Source: a gamma proteobacterium symbiont of Bathyaustriella thionipta (GTDB taxonomy: Bacteria > Pseudomonadota > Gammaproteobacteria > Chromatiales > Chromatiaceae). Taken from it: a stretch of DNA of 6,490 bases. The stretch lies in NCBI GenBank assembly GCA_025656895.1, contig JAHXHF010000261.1:1-6490 (forward strand). The letters run 5' to 3'. How positions within the stretch are numbered: the stretch's first letter is position 1; each line of letters opens with the position of its first letter. The position numbers and the translations under genes are program-made. Under the pieces are notes generated by a model, which saw nothing but the letters and a program-made list of their open reading frames with translations, was not told the origin of the DNA and made no database searches. This document shows, piece after piece, positions 1 through 6,351 of this stretch.

Positions 1-105
1 GCCAACTGCTCTCAAACCTTTCTTGCCATGCCCTTAAAACAATGGCTTAGCAGATATAAGGTGACCGCTCCTGGATACAGGCATTATAATTCTTTAGTCC
101 ACTGA
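1..105 (+). CDS. Possible 3' end of an unrecognised gene
   Basis: The frame starting at base 1 is open for 34 codons and stops at TGA 103-105. The peptide contains MPLKQWLSRYKV and ends HYNSLVH. I do not recognise it. It runs into the left inverted repeat (from 81), so if real it could be the tail of a gene belonging to the repeated unit, such as a transposase. The one-base difference between the repeat copies would change this tail: the right copy, read on the minus strand, gives HYNL and then a stop. A 34-codon open frame can easily arise by chance, so this is only a candidate partial gene. Confidence 0.18.
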   Translation, partial: ANCSQTFLAMPLKQWLSRYKVTAPGYRHYNSLVH

Positions 106-164
106 ACAGTATATAGATTATTGTTTTTCTTAGGGTTTAATCGTTTTCGTTCAAACACTATTTA
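81..164 (+). repeat. Left copy of an about 84-bp inverted repeat
   Basis: These bases match the reverse complement of 6408-6490. The only difference is one extra T at 90/91. The copy begins GCATTATAAT, passes through GTTTTTCTTAGGGTTTAATCG and ends CAAACACTATTTA; base 165 is the first mismatch. The match on the other side stops only because the window ends at 6490, so the true repeat may extend left of 81. The sequence is AT-rich. It contains a short palindrome, ACTG-AA-CAGT (101-110), and an imperfect stem around CGTTTTCG near its inner edge. It could be the end of an insertion sequence, a MITE or a dispersed repeat. No transposase is recognisable, so the class is left open. Confidence 0.85.
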
Positions 165-375
165 ACCATGGTGGAAGGGCTGAAACTTTGCGCACAGACC
201 TTTAATAAAGATGTCCGTCAGCTTTCCTGCTGCGCGGGGTGATGCTGCATAAACATAAGAGCCGGGCTGCAAGAAATTTTCTATATTACTGAAAAATCAG
301 GAGGTATATAATCGGCTGTGAATCAGCCGGTAGATTTTAGTGCCTGGCTGAGCCGTTCTTACTTTTACGGAGCCT
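165..375. promoter_or_regulatory. Leader region upstream of the proton ATPase gene
   Basis: No convincing full-length gene lies here. Three signals are visible. AGGAGGT at 299-305 is a perfect Shine-Dalgarno. TATAAT at 307-312 matches a -10 box exactly but has no good -35 box 16-18 bp upstream. CGGCTG-TGAAT-CAGCCG at 313-329 is a perfect 6-bp stem with a 5-base loop. CAGCC (324-328) could pair instead with GGCTG (346-350), giving two mutually exclusive hairpins. If TATAAT is the -10 box, transcription would start near 319, inside the palindrome, which would then act as an operator. If transcription starts further upstream, the Shine-Dalgarno and hairpins lie in the mRNA leader. The sequence alone does not decide between these. 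Confidence 0.4.
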
Positions 376-404
376 GTGATGCCTGCCATGAAATCCCCGC
401 CTGA
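318..404 (+). CDS. Candidate upstream ORF overlapping the ATPase start (28 aa)
   Basis: A GTG-initiated frame of 28 codons begins MNQPVDFSAW, continues to GACDACHEIPA and stops at TGA 402-404. It overlaps the ATPase start in another frame by about 26 bases. It is preceded by a perfect AGGAGGT (299-305), but the 12-base spacer is longer than the usual 5-9. The GTG sits at the edge of the 313-329 hairpin loop. It could be a leader peptide coupled to ATPase translation. It contains C-D-A-C-H, formally a CXXCH pattern, but with no signal peptide and such a short length I do not read this as a cytochrome. The frame may be accidental. Confidence 0.25.
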   Translation: MNQPVDFSAWLSRSYFYGACDACHEIPA

Positions 405-2829
405 TCATGTCTCTATTGCCGGACTGACAAGCCAGGAGGCAGAGCAGCGCCTGCAGCAATACGGGCCGAACGCGCTTGTAGAGAAGAAAGTTTCCACCCT
501 GATGAAACTGCTCGGTTATTTCTGGGGACCTATTCCCTGGATGATTGAGATTGCGGCCATACTTTCCGCTCTGGTGCAACACTGGGCCGATTTTTTCATC
601 ATTCTGGCCTTGCTGATCTTTAACGCCGGGGTCGGTTTTTATCAGGAGTTCACCGCCGGTAATGCGGTCGAGGCCCTGAAAAAACAACTGGCGTTGAAAG
701 CGCGGGTATTGCGTGATGGAAAATGGCTACCAATCAATGCCAGACTGCTGGTGCCGGGTGATGTCATTCGTATTCGTCTGGGAGACATTATTCCGGCTGA
801 TGTGAAATTGATTGAAGGCGCTTATCTGAGTGTGGATCAGTCCTCACTGACCGGTGAATCCCTGCCGGTCAGCAAGCAGATGGGTGATGAAGCCTTTGCC
901 GGTACAGTGGTAAAGCAGGGTGAAGTGGTGGCGCAAGTAAGTGCCACCGGCGCGCATACCCGCTTTGGCAAAACCGCCAGTCTGGTAGCGCAGGCGAAAA
1001 GCGTTTCGCATTTCCAGAAGGCCGTTCTGACCATTGGTAATTTCCTCATATATGTCAGTCTGGCATTGGTTGCCATCCTGGTACTGGTGCAATTGCATCG
1101 TCATGTTCCCTGGCTGGAACTGGTGCAGTTTGCGCTGATTTTAACCGTGGCTTCCATTCCGGTAGCCATGCCCGCTGTGTTATCCATGACCATGGCGGTA
1201 GGCGCGGTGGCGCTCTCCAGGCGCAAAGCCATTGTCACGCGGCTGGAATCTATTGAAGAAATGGCCAGCATGGATGTGCTGTGTTCAGACAAGACCGGCA
1301 CGCTCACCCGGAACAGTCTGACACTGGGCAAGGTGGAGCTGTTTCATGCCGGGGATGATCAGGCGGTTCTGCTGGCGGCATCGCTGGCTTCCAAAGCCGA
1401 GGACAGGGATGCGATTGATATGGCGGTGCTGGATGGGCTGCACAGTCAGGATTTATTGAATACCTATCAACAGGCTGAATTTACTCCCTTTGACCCGGTG
1501 CATAAACGTACCGAAGCCAGCATTGTTGACAGCCAGGGGCAGTCTTTTCAGGTATGCAAAGGTGCGCCTCAGGTCATTATGCAGATGTCCGCTCTGACAG
1601 AGGAGGAAACCGCCCGGGCTCAGCAGGTGGTGAACGGCTTTGCCGAACAGGGTTATCGGGCGCTTGCGGTGGCACGCAGGGAAGCGGGTTGCAAACAGTG
1701 GCTATTTCTGGGAATTCTTTCCCTGTTTGACCCACCACGTGAGGATTCGGCTGAAACCATTGCGCGCGCCCGTGCCTATGGCGTAAATATGAAAATGGTT
1801 ACCGGTGATAATCAATCCATTGCCAGACAGATTTCCGCCAAACTGGGTCTGGGCACGAATATTCTGCCGGCCTCTGCCTTATCTTTGCAGAAAGACGGCT
1901 CGCAGGAAGATAATGATGGCGAACGCGTGGAAAAAACAGACGGCTTTGCCGAAGTTTTTCCCGAACATAAGTTTGCTATTGTCAAATTATTGCAGGCGCG
2001 TGATCACGTTACAGGAATGACCGGTGATGGCGTCAATGATGCGCCCGCCCTGAAGCAGGCAGATGTGGGTATTGCAGTCAGTGCAGCTACCGATGCCGCC
2101 CGCGCAGCCGCAGACCTGGTGCTTACGGCTCCCGGTTTGTCGGTCATCATCAATGCCATTGAAGAAGCAAGACGAATCTTTGAACGCATGAATGCCTATG
2201 CGATCTATCGTATCTGTGAAACCATCCGCATTATGGTGTTTGTGGTTCTGGCGATGATATTTTTTAATTTTTACCCGATCACCGCAATCATGATCATCCT
2301 GCTGGCCTTTTTTAATGATGTGCCCATCATGACCATCGCCTACGACCATACCGGTCTGGAAGACAAGCCGGTACGCTGGAATATGAAACAGGTAATCAGT
2401 GTGGCGACGGCCATGGGTATCGTCGGTATTATCGGCAGTTTTGGAATGTTGCTACTGGCCATGGACTGGTTGCATCTGGATGTTGCGCAAGTACAGACCT
2501 ATGTTTTTCTGAAGATGGCGGTGGCCGGTCATCTGGTCTTGTTTGTGGCGCGTAACAAAGGCCATTTCTGGGAGCGGCCCTGGCCTGCACCGATTATGCT
2601 GTGGTCGGCAGTGATCACCAAACTGGCGGCCACTCTGCTGGCAGCCTATGGCTTTGGGCTTATTACGCCGATCAGTTGGCCGGAAATTGCTTTGATCTGG
2701 GGCTATTCCATTGTGTCGGCTTTCATTACCGATATAGTCAAAGTCAGTGTGTATCGTCATCTTTCCTATCAGACACCCATGCTGCGAAAATTCATGGGGC
2801 GGGTCAAAGAGCATCTGGTGCATCATTAG
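379..2829 (+). CDS. Plasma-membrane-type (P3A) H+-transporting P-type ATPase
   Basis: This encodes a proton-exporting P-type ATPase of 816 aa, acting in the inner membrane. An N-terminal cation-ATPase region precedes M1-M2 (about 45-90). The actuator loop carries TGES (158-161). M3-M4 (about 222-280) has the P3A-type IPVAMPAV (260-267). The phosphorylation site is DKTGTLT, with D304. KGAPQ (394-398) marks the nucleotide-binding domain, and TGDN (475-478) and TGDGVND (548-554) form the hinge. M5-M10 follow from about 610. From my memory of plant AHA2, its proton-transport residues have counterparts here: N82 in M2, R617 in M5 and D647 in M6 (FFND). This favours H+ over metal or Ca2+ transport. 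The long C-terminal autoinhibitory domain of plant pumps is absent. ATG 379 is preferred, with GGAG at 369-372 six bases upstream; GTG 376 and ATG 388 are alternatives. It appears monocistronic and its stop overlaps the convergent smr stop. Confidence 0.95.
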   Translation: MPAMKSPPDHVSIAGLTSQEAEQRLQQYGPNALVEKKVSTLMKLLGYFWGPIPWMIEIAAILSALVQHWADFFIILALLIFNAGVGFYQEFTAGNAVEALKKQLALKARVLRDGKWLPINARLLVPGDVIRIRLGDIIPADVKLIEGAYLSVDQSSLTGESLPVSKQMGDEAFAGTVVKQGEVVAQVSATGAHTRFGKTASLVAQAKSVSHFQKAVLTIGNFLIYVSLALVAILVLVQLHRHVPWLELVQFALILTVASIPVAMPAVLSMTMAVGAVALSRRKAIVTRLESIEEMASMDVLCSDKTGTLTRNSLTLGKVELFHAGDDQAVLLAASLASKAEDRDAIDMAVLDGLHSQDLLNTYQQAEFTPFDPVHKRTEASIVDSQGQSFQVCKGAPQVIMQMSALTEEETARAQQVVNGFAEQGYRALAVARREAGCKQWLFLGILSLFDPPREDSAETIARARAYGVNMKMVTGDNQSIARQISAKLGLGTNILPASALSLQKDGSQEDNDGERVEKTDGFAEVFPEHKFAIVKLLQARDHVTGMTGDGVNDAPALKQADVGIAVSAATDAARAAADLVLTAPGLSVIINAIEEARRIFERMNAYAIYRICETIRIMVFVVLAMIFFNFYPITAIMIILLAFFNDVPIMTIAYDHTGLEDKPVRWNMKQVISVATAMGIVGIIGSFGMLLLAMDWLHLDVAQVQTYVFLKMAVAGHLVLFVARNKGHFWERPWPAPIMLWSAVITKLAATLLAAYGFGLITPISWPEIALIWGYSIVSAFITDIVKVSVYRHLSYQTPMLRKFMGRVKEHLVHH

Positions 2830-3368
2830 CCATCCTTGTTTTGACGCATGATTTTCAGCAGCACATAAACCGCACCGGTCCCGCCGTCTTTACGGCTGGC
2901 TGAACAAAAGGCCATCACATCGGGGATTTGTTGCAACCAGCTGTTGACCAGTTGCTTGAGTACCGGCTGTCGATCCGAGCCCAGTCCTTTGCCGTGTATA
3001 ATGAGCAGATATTGCTGCTGGTGCTGCAGTGCGTGGTTCAAAAAATCAGCCAGTTGCCGGCGAGCCTCCTGCGCGCGCAAGCCATGCAGGTCCAGCACGC
3101 TCTGTGGCCGGAAGTGACCACGCTGCAAAGCCTGAAAGCGTTTGTTTTGCAGGCCGGGGCGACGAAACTCCAGCCATTCTGCGACCGGCAAATCACGATC
3201 GGCAAAATGCTCTTGCTGCACTCTGTCTTCAGACTGGGCTGATGCATGTCTGCGCCGCAGCGGTTTGGGCCGCTGTTTGTTAGTCAGGCGGTTTTCGTGC
3301 TTTATACTCTGCACATCGGCCATGGCCTGACGGAATAGTTCCTTGTCGGATGGAGAATCGCAGTTCAT
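2826..3368 (-). CDS. Smr-domain protein, SmrA-like putative endonuclease
   Basis: The 180-aa product has a C-terminal Smr (small MutS-related) domain from about 88 to 175. Visible motifs are LDLHG (92-96), IIHGKG (123-128) and GGTGAVYVLL (162-171). Smr domains nick or cleave nucleic acid; members act in recombination suppression or in cutting mRNA on stalled ribosomes. The N-terminal half is charged, with an LFRQAMADVQ segment (11-20) and WLEFRRPGLQ (65-74). From memory these resemble E. coli SmrA (YdaL), whereas the intact LDLHG is more like SmrB (YfcN). The length matches both (about 185 aa). The start ATG (3366-3368) lacks an obvious Shine-Dalgarno but fits the family N-terminus. The gene is convergent with the ATPase, with stops overlapping in TTAG 2826-2829, and divergent from surE, probably sharing its promoter region. 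Confidence 0.9.
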   Translation of the reverse strand: MNCDSPSDKELFRQAMADVQSIKHENRLTNKQRPKPLRRRHASAQSEDRVQQEHFADRDLPVAEWLEFRRPGLQNKRFQALQRGHFRPQSVLDLHGLRAQEARRQLADFLNHALQHQQQYLLIIHGKGLGSDRQPVLKQLVNSWLQQIPDVMAFCSASRKDGGTGAVYVLLKIMRQNKDG

Positions 3369-3399
3369 GGAAGTATATGCAGGATGCTTGAAGGCCGAT

Positions 3400-3434
3400 A
3401 TTACAGTATAGTGAGGCCGATTTTATACTGTCCC
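3400..3434. promoter_or_regulatory. Overlapping divergent promoters for smr (-) and surE (+)
   Basis: On the + strand, ATTACA (3400-3405), an 18-bp spacer and TATACT (3424-3429) form a sigma70-like promoter pointing at surE. On the - strand, GGGACA (3434-3429), an 18-bp spacer and TATACT (3410-3405) form its mirror image pointing at smr. The two -10 boxes lie in the perfect inverted repeat CAGTATA/TATACTG (3404-3410 and 3424-3430), so each -10 box abuts or overlaps the -35 of the other. Each -35 matches 4 of 6 consensus bases. A direct repeat AGGCCGAT (3392-3399 and 3414-3421, 22 bp apart) runs through the same DNA and could be a regulator site. These are read from sequence only. Confidence 0.5.
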
Positions 3435-3511
3435 GGATATGTCTTGCCAGAACTATTGCTAAAGCTTGCCAGCCGTCCTGAAAATAGCATTGAAAAAACA
3501 CGGATTTACTG

Positions 3512-4258
3512 ATGCGTTTGTTGTTGAGTAATGATGATGGCTATCTTGCGCCGGGTTTGTCTGCCTTGCATGCAGCCCTGTCTGATGTGGCGGATATTAC
3601 CGTGGTGGCCCCCGAGCGGGATCGCAGCGCCGCCAGCAATTCACTAACGCTGGATAATCCATTGCGCGCGCAGCAGATGCCCAACGGTTTTTTCCGCGTG
3701 GATGGTACGCCTACCGATTGTGTTCATTTAGGCATTACTGGACTGATGCAGCCGGCTCCCGATATGGTGGTAGCCGGTATCAACAACGGCCCCAATCTGG
3801 GTGATGATGTGTTGTATTCCGGCACGGTGGCGGCTGCCACCGAAGGACGTTTTATGGGATTGCCGGCGATTGCGGTTTCATCGGCTTCGTTTGCACCTGA
3901 GCATTTGCAAACCGCAGCACGGGTGGCGCGGGAACTGGTGGAAAGGGTTCGTACTCATCCGATTGATGCCGGCATTATTCTGAATGTGAATGTGCCCGAT
4001 TGTCCATGGTCGGATCTGGCCGGCTGGAAAGTAACGCGTCTGGGACACCGGCATAAAGCCGAGCCGGTGGTGAAACAGACAGACCCGCGTGGCAGAACCA
4101 TCTATTGGGTGGGTGCTCCCGGCACAGAGCGCAGCAGCGGTGACGATACCGATTTTCATGCCTTGCGCAATCATTATGTTTCGGTAACCCCGTTACAGGT
4201 GGACTTAACCTGTCACCGCTTGCTACCCAAACTGCAAAACTGGCTGGAGTCGGCATGA
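3512..4258 (+). CDS. surE: 5'/3'-nucleotidase SurE (stationary-phase survival protein)
   Basis: SurE is a cytoplasmic metal-dependent phosphatase that removes phosphate from nucleoside monophosphates; family members also act on short polyphosphate. The 248-aa length is typical. The N-terminal LLSNDDG places the metal-binding aspartates at D8 and D9. PERDRSAASNSLTL (35-48) supplies S39. The segment GINNGPNLGDD has N91 at the expected metal-ligand position, followed by YSGTVAAATEG. The C-terminal half has the family DPRG and TDF segments. ATG 3512 gives the canonical MRLLLSNDDG start, although only a weak ACGGA (3500-3504) serves as ribosome site. It is the first gene of the surE-pcm-yqaA-nlpD operon, with its TGA overlapping the pcm ATG (ATGA, 4255-4258). 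Confidence 0.97.
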   Translation: MRLLLSNDDGYLAPGLSALHAALSDVADITVVAPERDRSAASNSLTLDNPLRAQQMPNGFFRVDGTPTDCVHLGITGLMQPAPDMVVAGINNGPNLGDDVLYSGTVAAATEGRFMGLPAIAVSSASFAPEHLQTAARVARELVERVRTHPIDAGIILNVNVPDCPWSDLAGWKVTRLGHRHKAEPVVKQTDPRGRTIYWVGAPGTERSSGDDTDFHALRNHYVSVTPLQVDLTCHRLLPKLQNWLESA

Positions 4259-4920
4259 ATAATCCGATCAGTGGCGCCGGTATGACCTCTCAGCGTACCC
4301 GTGAACGCCTTATTCAACGTTTGCGTTCAGCCGGCATCCGTAATGAGCAGGTATTGAATGTCATGTGTCAGATGCCCCGGCATTTGTTTGTAGATGAAGC
4401 ACTGGCCAGCCGTGCCTATGAAGATACCGCCTTGCCGATTGGCTTTGGCCAGACCATTTCCCAGCCTTTTATCGTTGCGCGCATGACCGAGGCCCTGCTG
4501 CAGGGCGGGCCGTTGAAAAATGTGCTGGAAGTGGGAACGGGTTCCGGTTATCAAACAGCGGTATTGTCACGTCTGGTTGACCGGGTTTACAGCGTGGAGC
4601 GTATCGCCCCGTTGATTGAACGGGCGCGCCAGCGTTTGCGTACCTTGAAGATTCGCAATGTCCACCTGAAGCATTCCGATGGGCTCTGTGGCCTGCCCGA
4701 ATACGCGCCCTTTGATGGCATTCTGGCGGCGGCTGCTCCTGAAGAATTACCCAAAGCCCTGCTGGAACAACTGGCCATCGGCGGGCGTTTATTGATTCCG
4801 GCCGGTCGTCAGGGCAATACCCAGGTGCTTTACCGGATTACGCGCAGCAAAGCCGGATTCCAGCAGGAAGAACTGGAACAGGTCAGTTTTGTGCCTATGG
4901 TCAGCGGGATACCAGTTTGA
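4255..4920 (+). CDS. pcm: Protein-L-isoaspartate O-methyltransferase
   Basis: Pcm repairs aged proteins by methylating, with S-adenosylmethionine, the abnormal isoaspartyl residues formed from Asp and Asn, allowing reversion to aspartate. It acts in the cytoplasm. The 221-aa product is slightly longer than E. coli Pcm (208). The PCMT signature segment LPIGFGQTISQP (60-71) includes the conserved Ser in TISQP. SAM-binding motif I is VLEVGTGSGYQTA (90-102), followed by the acidic YSVERI motif (112-117). APFDGILAAAAPEELP (151-166) and GGRLLIPAG (176-184) are the later Rossmann strands. ATG 4255 has GGAG (4246-4249) five bases upstream. A second in-frame ATG at 4282 would remove a nine-residue extension but has no ribosome site. 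It overlaps surE by ATGA, and its TGA overlaps the next gene's TTG. Confidence 0.97.
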   Translation: MNNPISGAGMTSQRTRERLIQRLRSAGIRNEQVLNVMCQMPRHLFVDEALASRAYEDTALPIGFGQTISQPFIVARMTEALLQGGPLKNVLEVGTGSGYQTAVLSRLVDRVYSVERIAPLIERARQRLRTLKIRNVHLKHSDGLCGLPEYAPFDGILAAAAPEELPKALLEQLAIGGRLLIPAGRQGNTQVLYRITRSKAGFQQEELEQVSFVPMVSGIPV

Positions 4921-5498
4921 AGCTGTTTTCCAGTCTGTATAACTGGACCATGCGTCAGGCCAGGCATGCGAAAGCACCTTACTATCTGGCCGCTCTGAGT
5001 TTTGCCGAATCCTCTTTTTTTCCGATACCGCCCGACATCATGCTGGCTCCCATGAGTCTGGCGCAGCCTGCCAAAGCCTGGAAGTTTGCCTTGTTAACGG
5101 CTATTGCTTCGGTTGTGGGCGGTATGTTGGGTTATTTGATCGGTATGTTGGCCTTTGATCTGGTCAGGCCCTGGCTGCTTGAGTGGGGTTATTGGCATGC
5201 TTATGAACAATCACAGGCCTGGTTTGTTGCCTGGGGATTCTGGGCGGTTTTTGTGGCGGGTTTTTCGCCTGTTCCGTACAAGGTGTTTACCATTGCGGCC
5301 GGCGTGATCGGTATGTCGTTTCCGCTGTTTGTTTTGGCCTCATTCATTGGCCGCAGTGCGCGTTTCTTTCTGGTGGCCGGGCTGATGGCCTGGGGCGGGG
5401 AGCCGATGGAAGCCGTGCTCAGACGCTGGGTGGATACGATCGGCTGGTTAATGGTTTTGCTGGTTCTTGCCGGAGCCCTGCTATGGCATTTTCTTTAA
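4917..5498 (+). CDS. YqaA-type (DedA/VTT superfamily) inner-membrane protein
   Basis: This is a 193-aa integral membrane protein of the YqaA family (COG1238 type), distantly related to DedA and VTT-domain proteins, several of which move lipids across membranes. Its exact substrate is unknown. Family marks are an acidic residue and FFPIPPD in the first hydrophobic hairpin (E31, 34-40), a glycine-rich helix (about 63-80), GFSPVPYK (115-122) followed by TIAAG, and GRSARFF (145-151). A final hydrophobic helix covers about 174-193. The start is TTG 4917, with GGGA (4906-4909) seven bases upstream and overlapping the pcm stop (TTGA). ATG 4950 (residue 12) is the alternative. It lies in the operon between pcm and nlpD, as in many gammaproteobacteria. 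Confidence 0.85.
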   Translation: MKLFSSLYNWTMRQARHAKAPYYLAALSFAESSFFPIPPDIMLAPMSLAQPAKAWKFALLTAIASVVGGMLGYLIGMLAFDLVRPWLLEWGYWHAYEQSQAWFVAWGFWAVFVAGFSPVPYKVFTIAAGVIGMSFPLFVLASFIGRSARFFLVAGLMAWGGEPMEAVLRRWVDTIGWLMVLLVLAGALLWHFL

Positions 5499-5545
5499 AT
5501 CATATTCGCGATAGCCAGTGGTTACGACCCAGCGTGCCAGCCTAA
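5483..5545 (+). CDS. Candidate 20-aa leader ORF spanning the yqaA-nlpD junction
   Basis: ATG 5483 opens a 20-codon frame (MAFSLNHIRDSQWL...) that stops at TAA 5543-5545. It begins inside the end of the YqaA-type gene and overlaps the assumed nlpD start region. It has a better ribosome site than nlpD itself: GGAG at 5472-5475, seven bases upstream. It could be a coupling leader peptide for nlpD. Alternatively it is the true nlpD beginning, separated from the rest by a one-base frameshift, which may be real or a sequencing error. It may also be chance. No homology is recognised. Confidence 0.22.
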   Translation: MAFSLNHIRDSQWLRPSVPA

Positions 5546-6351
5546 GCCGGCTGACGGCGCATTCCCGCCTGTTTGTCCACCTGTTGCGGCAACTTTCCCT
5601 GCTGTTGCTTGTTTTTTCTCTGGCCGCCTGTGCCACTAACAGCCCGGCACCGGTTTCCGATCATGGCCGATCCAGTCTGAATGTCGATCAGAATGGCTGT
5701 ATACGCGTAAAAAATGGCGATACTCTTTATGCCATCAGCCGGCGCAGCGGAAAATCGGTAAAAAACCTGGCGCGCTGGAATTATCTGCATTATCCCTACA
5801 CCATTTATCCCGGAAAAAAACTGCGGGTTACCGGCTATGCGTGGAAGCCCAAAAAGAAAAAGACAAGCCGCAGCTCAAAAAAATCACGCAGCAAAAGCTC
5901 AGGCTCTGCAAAAAAGACAGCCTCAAGCAAAAGTCACGCTAGAGCGAGAAGTAAAAAATCATCCAGCGGTACGCGCAGCCGTGGCGGGATAAGCTGGAAA
6001 TGGCCCACCAGGGGTACGGTTAGCGGGCCTTATTCGGCATCCAATCCGGAGCGTAAGGGCATCCTTATCAAAGGCCGGGCGGGGCAGCCGGTGTATGCCG
6101 CTGCGGCGGGTAAAATTGTATATAGTGGTAGTGGACTCAGAGGTTACGGTAGACTTATTATCATAAAACATGATAAAAACTACCTAAGTGCTTATGGACA
6201 CAACAGAAAATTGCTGGTAAAAGAGGGGCAGAAGGTCGCAAGAGGGCAAAAAATTGCGGAAATGGGTAGCAATGCCCAGGGAGCAACCGTCTTGCATTTT
6301 GAAATTAGAAGACGAGGTAAACCGGTGAATCCGGTCTCTTTGTTACCCTGA
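5518..6351 (+). CDS. nlpD: Lipoprotein NlpD: LysM + degenerate LytM (M23) amidase activator
   Basis: NlpD is an envelope lipoprotein whose degenerate LytM domain activates the amidase AmiC at the septum in E. coli. The 277-aa product has a basic leader and hydrophobic stretch (about 25-37) ending in a lipobox, LAAC, with C38 as the lipidated Cys. A LysM domain (about 62-105) contains NGDTLYAISRR and YPGKKLRV. A Lys/Ser/Arg-rich low-complexity linker (about 109-156) follows, then an M23 domain (about 160-277). The usual HxGxD zinc motif reads RKGILIKG (179-186), lacking both His and Asp, although YGHN and LHFEIR keep later histidines. It is therefore probably catalytically dead, as in NlpD/EnvC. 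GTG 5518 is the longest in-frame start, but it has no clear ribosome site. The 3' part is AT-richer and AGA-rich. rpoS, the usual next gene, is missing. Confidence 0.93.
   Translation: MVTTQRASLSRLTAHSRLFVHLLRQLSLLLLVFSLAACATNSPAPVSDHGRSSLNVDQNGCIRVKNGDTLYAISRRSGKSVKNLARWNYLHYPYTIYPGKKLRVTGYAWKPKKKKTSRSSKKSRSKSSGSAKKTASSKSHARARSKKSSSGTRSRGGISWKWPTRGTVSGPYSASNPERKGILIKGRAGQPVYAAAAGKIVYSGSGLRGYGRLIIIKHDKNYLSAYGHNRKLLVKEGQKVARGQKIAEMGSNAQGATVLHFEIRRRGKPVNPVSLLP

Noticed and set aside
61..90. Promoter GTGACC-18 bp-TATAAT at the outer edge of the left repeat
   Set aside because: The -10 is perfect but the -35 is poor and the sequence is AT-rich; an outward promoter is possible but not supported enough to annotate.
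168..242. 24-codon ORF MVEGLKLCAQ... just inside the left repeat
   Set aside because: It has no Shine-Dalgarno, no recognisable motif and a length expected by chance.
318..404. CXXCH heme-binding motif in the 28-aa upstream ORF
   Set aside because: The peptide has no export signal and is too short for a cytochrome c; the pattern is probably accidental.
337..687. Open frame on the minus strand over the ATPase start
   Set aside because: It is antisense to a clearly conserved P-type ATPase, shows no recognisable domain, and looks like a coding shadow.
6158..6176. Palindrome TTATCAT-AAAAC-ATGATAA inside nlpD
   Set aside because: It lies in codons for the conserved IIIKHDK stretch of the LytM domain, so coding constraint plus AT-rich codon use explains it.
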